Positions 5,166-5,554 of a stretch of 5,554 nt of DNA are shown here, one piece after another. The position numbers and the translations under genes were made by a program. The notes below the pieces were generated by a model, which saw only the letters and a list, made by a program, of their open reading frames with translations, was not told the origin of the DNA and searched no databases. Source of the DNA: Lachnospiraceae bacterium UBA1778 (GTDB taxonomy: Bacteria > Bacillota > Clostridia > Lachnospirales > Lachnospiraceae); NCBI GenBank assembly GCA_002315255.1, contig DCGM01000051.1, positions 1 to 5,554 on the forward strand. The letters are read 5' to 3'. How positions within the stretch are numbered: position 1 is the first letter of the stretch; each line of letters begins with the position of its first letter.

Positions 5166-5554
5166 ATGAGAAAAGACGGAACAAAGAGAAAGAAAGGGAA
5201 GAAGAAAACCGCGGGGAAGCGGATTTCACCGTTCGCTTATCTTATCGTCGTCCTCGTAGCGCTCGCGATCGTCGCGGCAGTCCTTCTTATCACCTCTGAT
5301 GTAGGGAAGAATCCGCAGGGGGAATCGTCCTCCGAGCCGGTTAAGAATACGGAAAAGACGGAAGAAACCGAAAGCCGTACGGATACTTATACAGAAAGCG
5401 GTACAGAAAACTGCACAGATGACTGCACAGAAACGTGTACAGAAAACTGCTCAGATAATTGCTCAGAAACATGCACAGATTCGTGTTCAGAATCGGGGAC
5501 AGAAGCTGTCCCGGGCCTGATTACATGGACCTATCAGGGGCCTCTCCCGTGTAA
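5166..5554 (+). CDS. Membrane-anchored protein with Cys/Thr/Glu tetrapeptide repeats, 3'-truncated by the window edge
   Basis: An ATG with a GGAG site 5 nt upstream opens a frame with no stop to the last base, giving 129 visible residues of a longer protein. Residues 2-19 are very basic (11 Lys/Arg). One hydrophobic segment follows at about 23-43 (FAYLIVVLVALAIVAAVLLIT). It has no lipobox Cys, so it looks like an uncleaved signal-anchor with the rest outside the cell. Residues 45-70 are a Ser/Glu/Lys/Pro linker. Residues 71-114 form eleven tetrapeptides of the type X-[Thr/Ser]-[Asp/Glu]-X, seven of which begin with Cys (83 to 107, every fourth residue). After it comes PGLITWTYQGPLPC, perhaps the start of a folded domain. 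I do not recognise the family, and the functional domain is presumably beyond the edge. It is divergent from the gtrA-family/yfhO operon, 168 bp away, consistent with a cell-envelope role (inference). Confidence 0.85.
   Translation, partial: MRKDGTKRKKGKKKTAGKRISPFAYLIVVLVALAIVAAVLLITSDVGKNPQGESSSEPVKNTEKTEETESRTDTYTESGTENCTDDCTETCTENCSDNCSETCTDSCSESGTEAVPGLITWTYQGPLPC
5376..5507 (+). repeat. Eleven 12-bp units encoding X-[T/S]-[D/E]-X tetrapeptides, seven starting with Cys
   Basis: The units begin at 5376 and run without interruption to 5507, each keeping an ACA/ACG/TCA codon followed by GAA or GAT. The Cys-bearing units start at 5412, 5424, 5436, 5448, 5460, 5472 and 5484. Third and fourth codons vary (AAC, GAC, ACG, AAT, ACA, TCG), so the array has diverged at DNA level while keeping Thr/Ser, the acidic residue and the Cys spacing. 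Confidence 0.92.

Noticed and set aside
5376..5507. Reading the 12-bp array as a CRISPR or other non-coding repeat
   Set aside because: The units are contiguous with no spacers, stay in one open frame, and vary mainly at positions that keep the X-[T/S]-[D/E]-X pattern, so they are a protein-coding repeat.

Overview
The window looks like chromosomal DNA from a low-to-middle GC Gram-positive anaerobe of the Bacillota, most likely a Clostridia member such as Lachnospiraceae or Oscillospiraceae. This rests on strong AGGAG-type ribosome binding sites, a large YfhO-family membrane protein paired with a GtrA-family protein, acidic low-complexity tails, and a codon style mixing GCG, CTC and ATC with AAA and GAA. 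The assignment is an inference; the window holds no rRNA, tRNA or other marker gene.

Layout, left to right: (1) positions 2-1498, plus strand: the 3' part of a large gene of unknown function. It is open to the left edge, so its true start lies outside. It has a conspicuous low-GC central block and an ESESE tail. (2) 1491-1581: three 10-bp direct repeats that put TAA in all three frames, then a near-perfect 20-bp hairpin that can terminate transcription from both sides. (3) 4997-1598, minus strand: a two-gene operon of a GtrA-family four-helix membrane protein followed, after 1 nt, by a 955-residue YfhO-family multi-pass membrane protein. (4) 4998-5165: a divergent promoter region with an AT-rich palindromic -10 element and two AGGTGAAC boxes 11 bp apart. 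(5) 5166-5554, plus strand: the 5' end of a membrane-anchored protein with a striking Cys-[Thr/Ser]-[Asp/Glu]-X tetrapeptide repeat, cut by the right edge.

Functionally, the GtrA and YfhO pair recalls the CsbB/GtcA/YfhO three-component glycosylation scheme of Bacillus and Listeria. There, a GT2 enzyme loads undecaprenyl phosphate with a sugar, a GtrA-family protein helps flip it, and YfhO transfers the sugar to a cell-envelope polymer outside the membrane. The GT2 component is not in this window. The divergent gene also encodes a protein that probably extends outside the membrane, so the locus as a whole looks devoted to the cell envelope.

The most unusual items are the cysteine tetrapeptide repeat in the right-edge gene, the compositional mosaic inside the left-edge gene, and the long acidic repeat-bearing tail of the YfhO protein. 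No mobile element, CRISPR array, tRNA or riboswitch was recognised.
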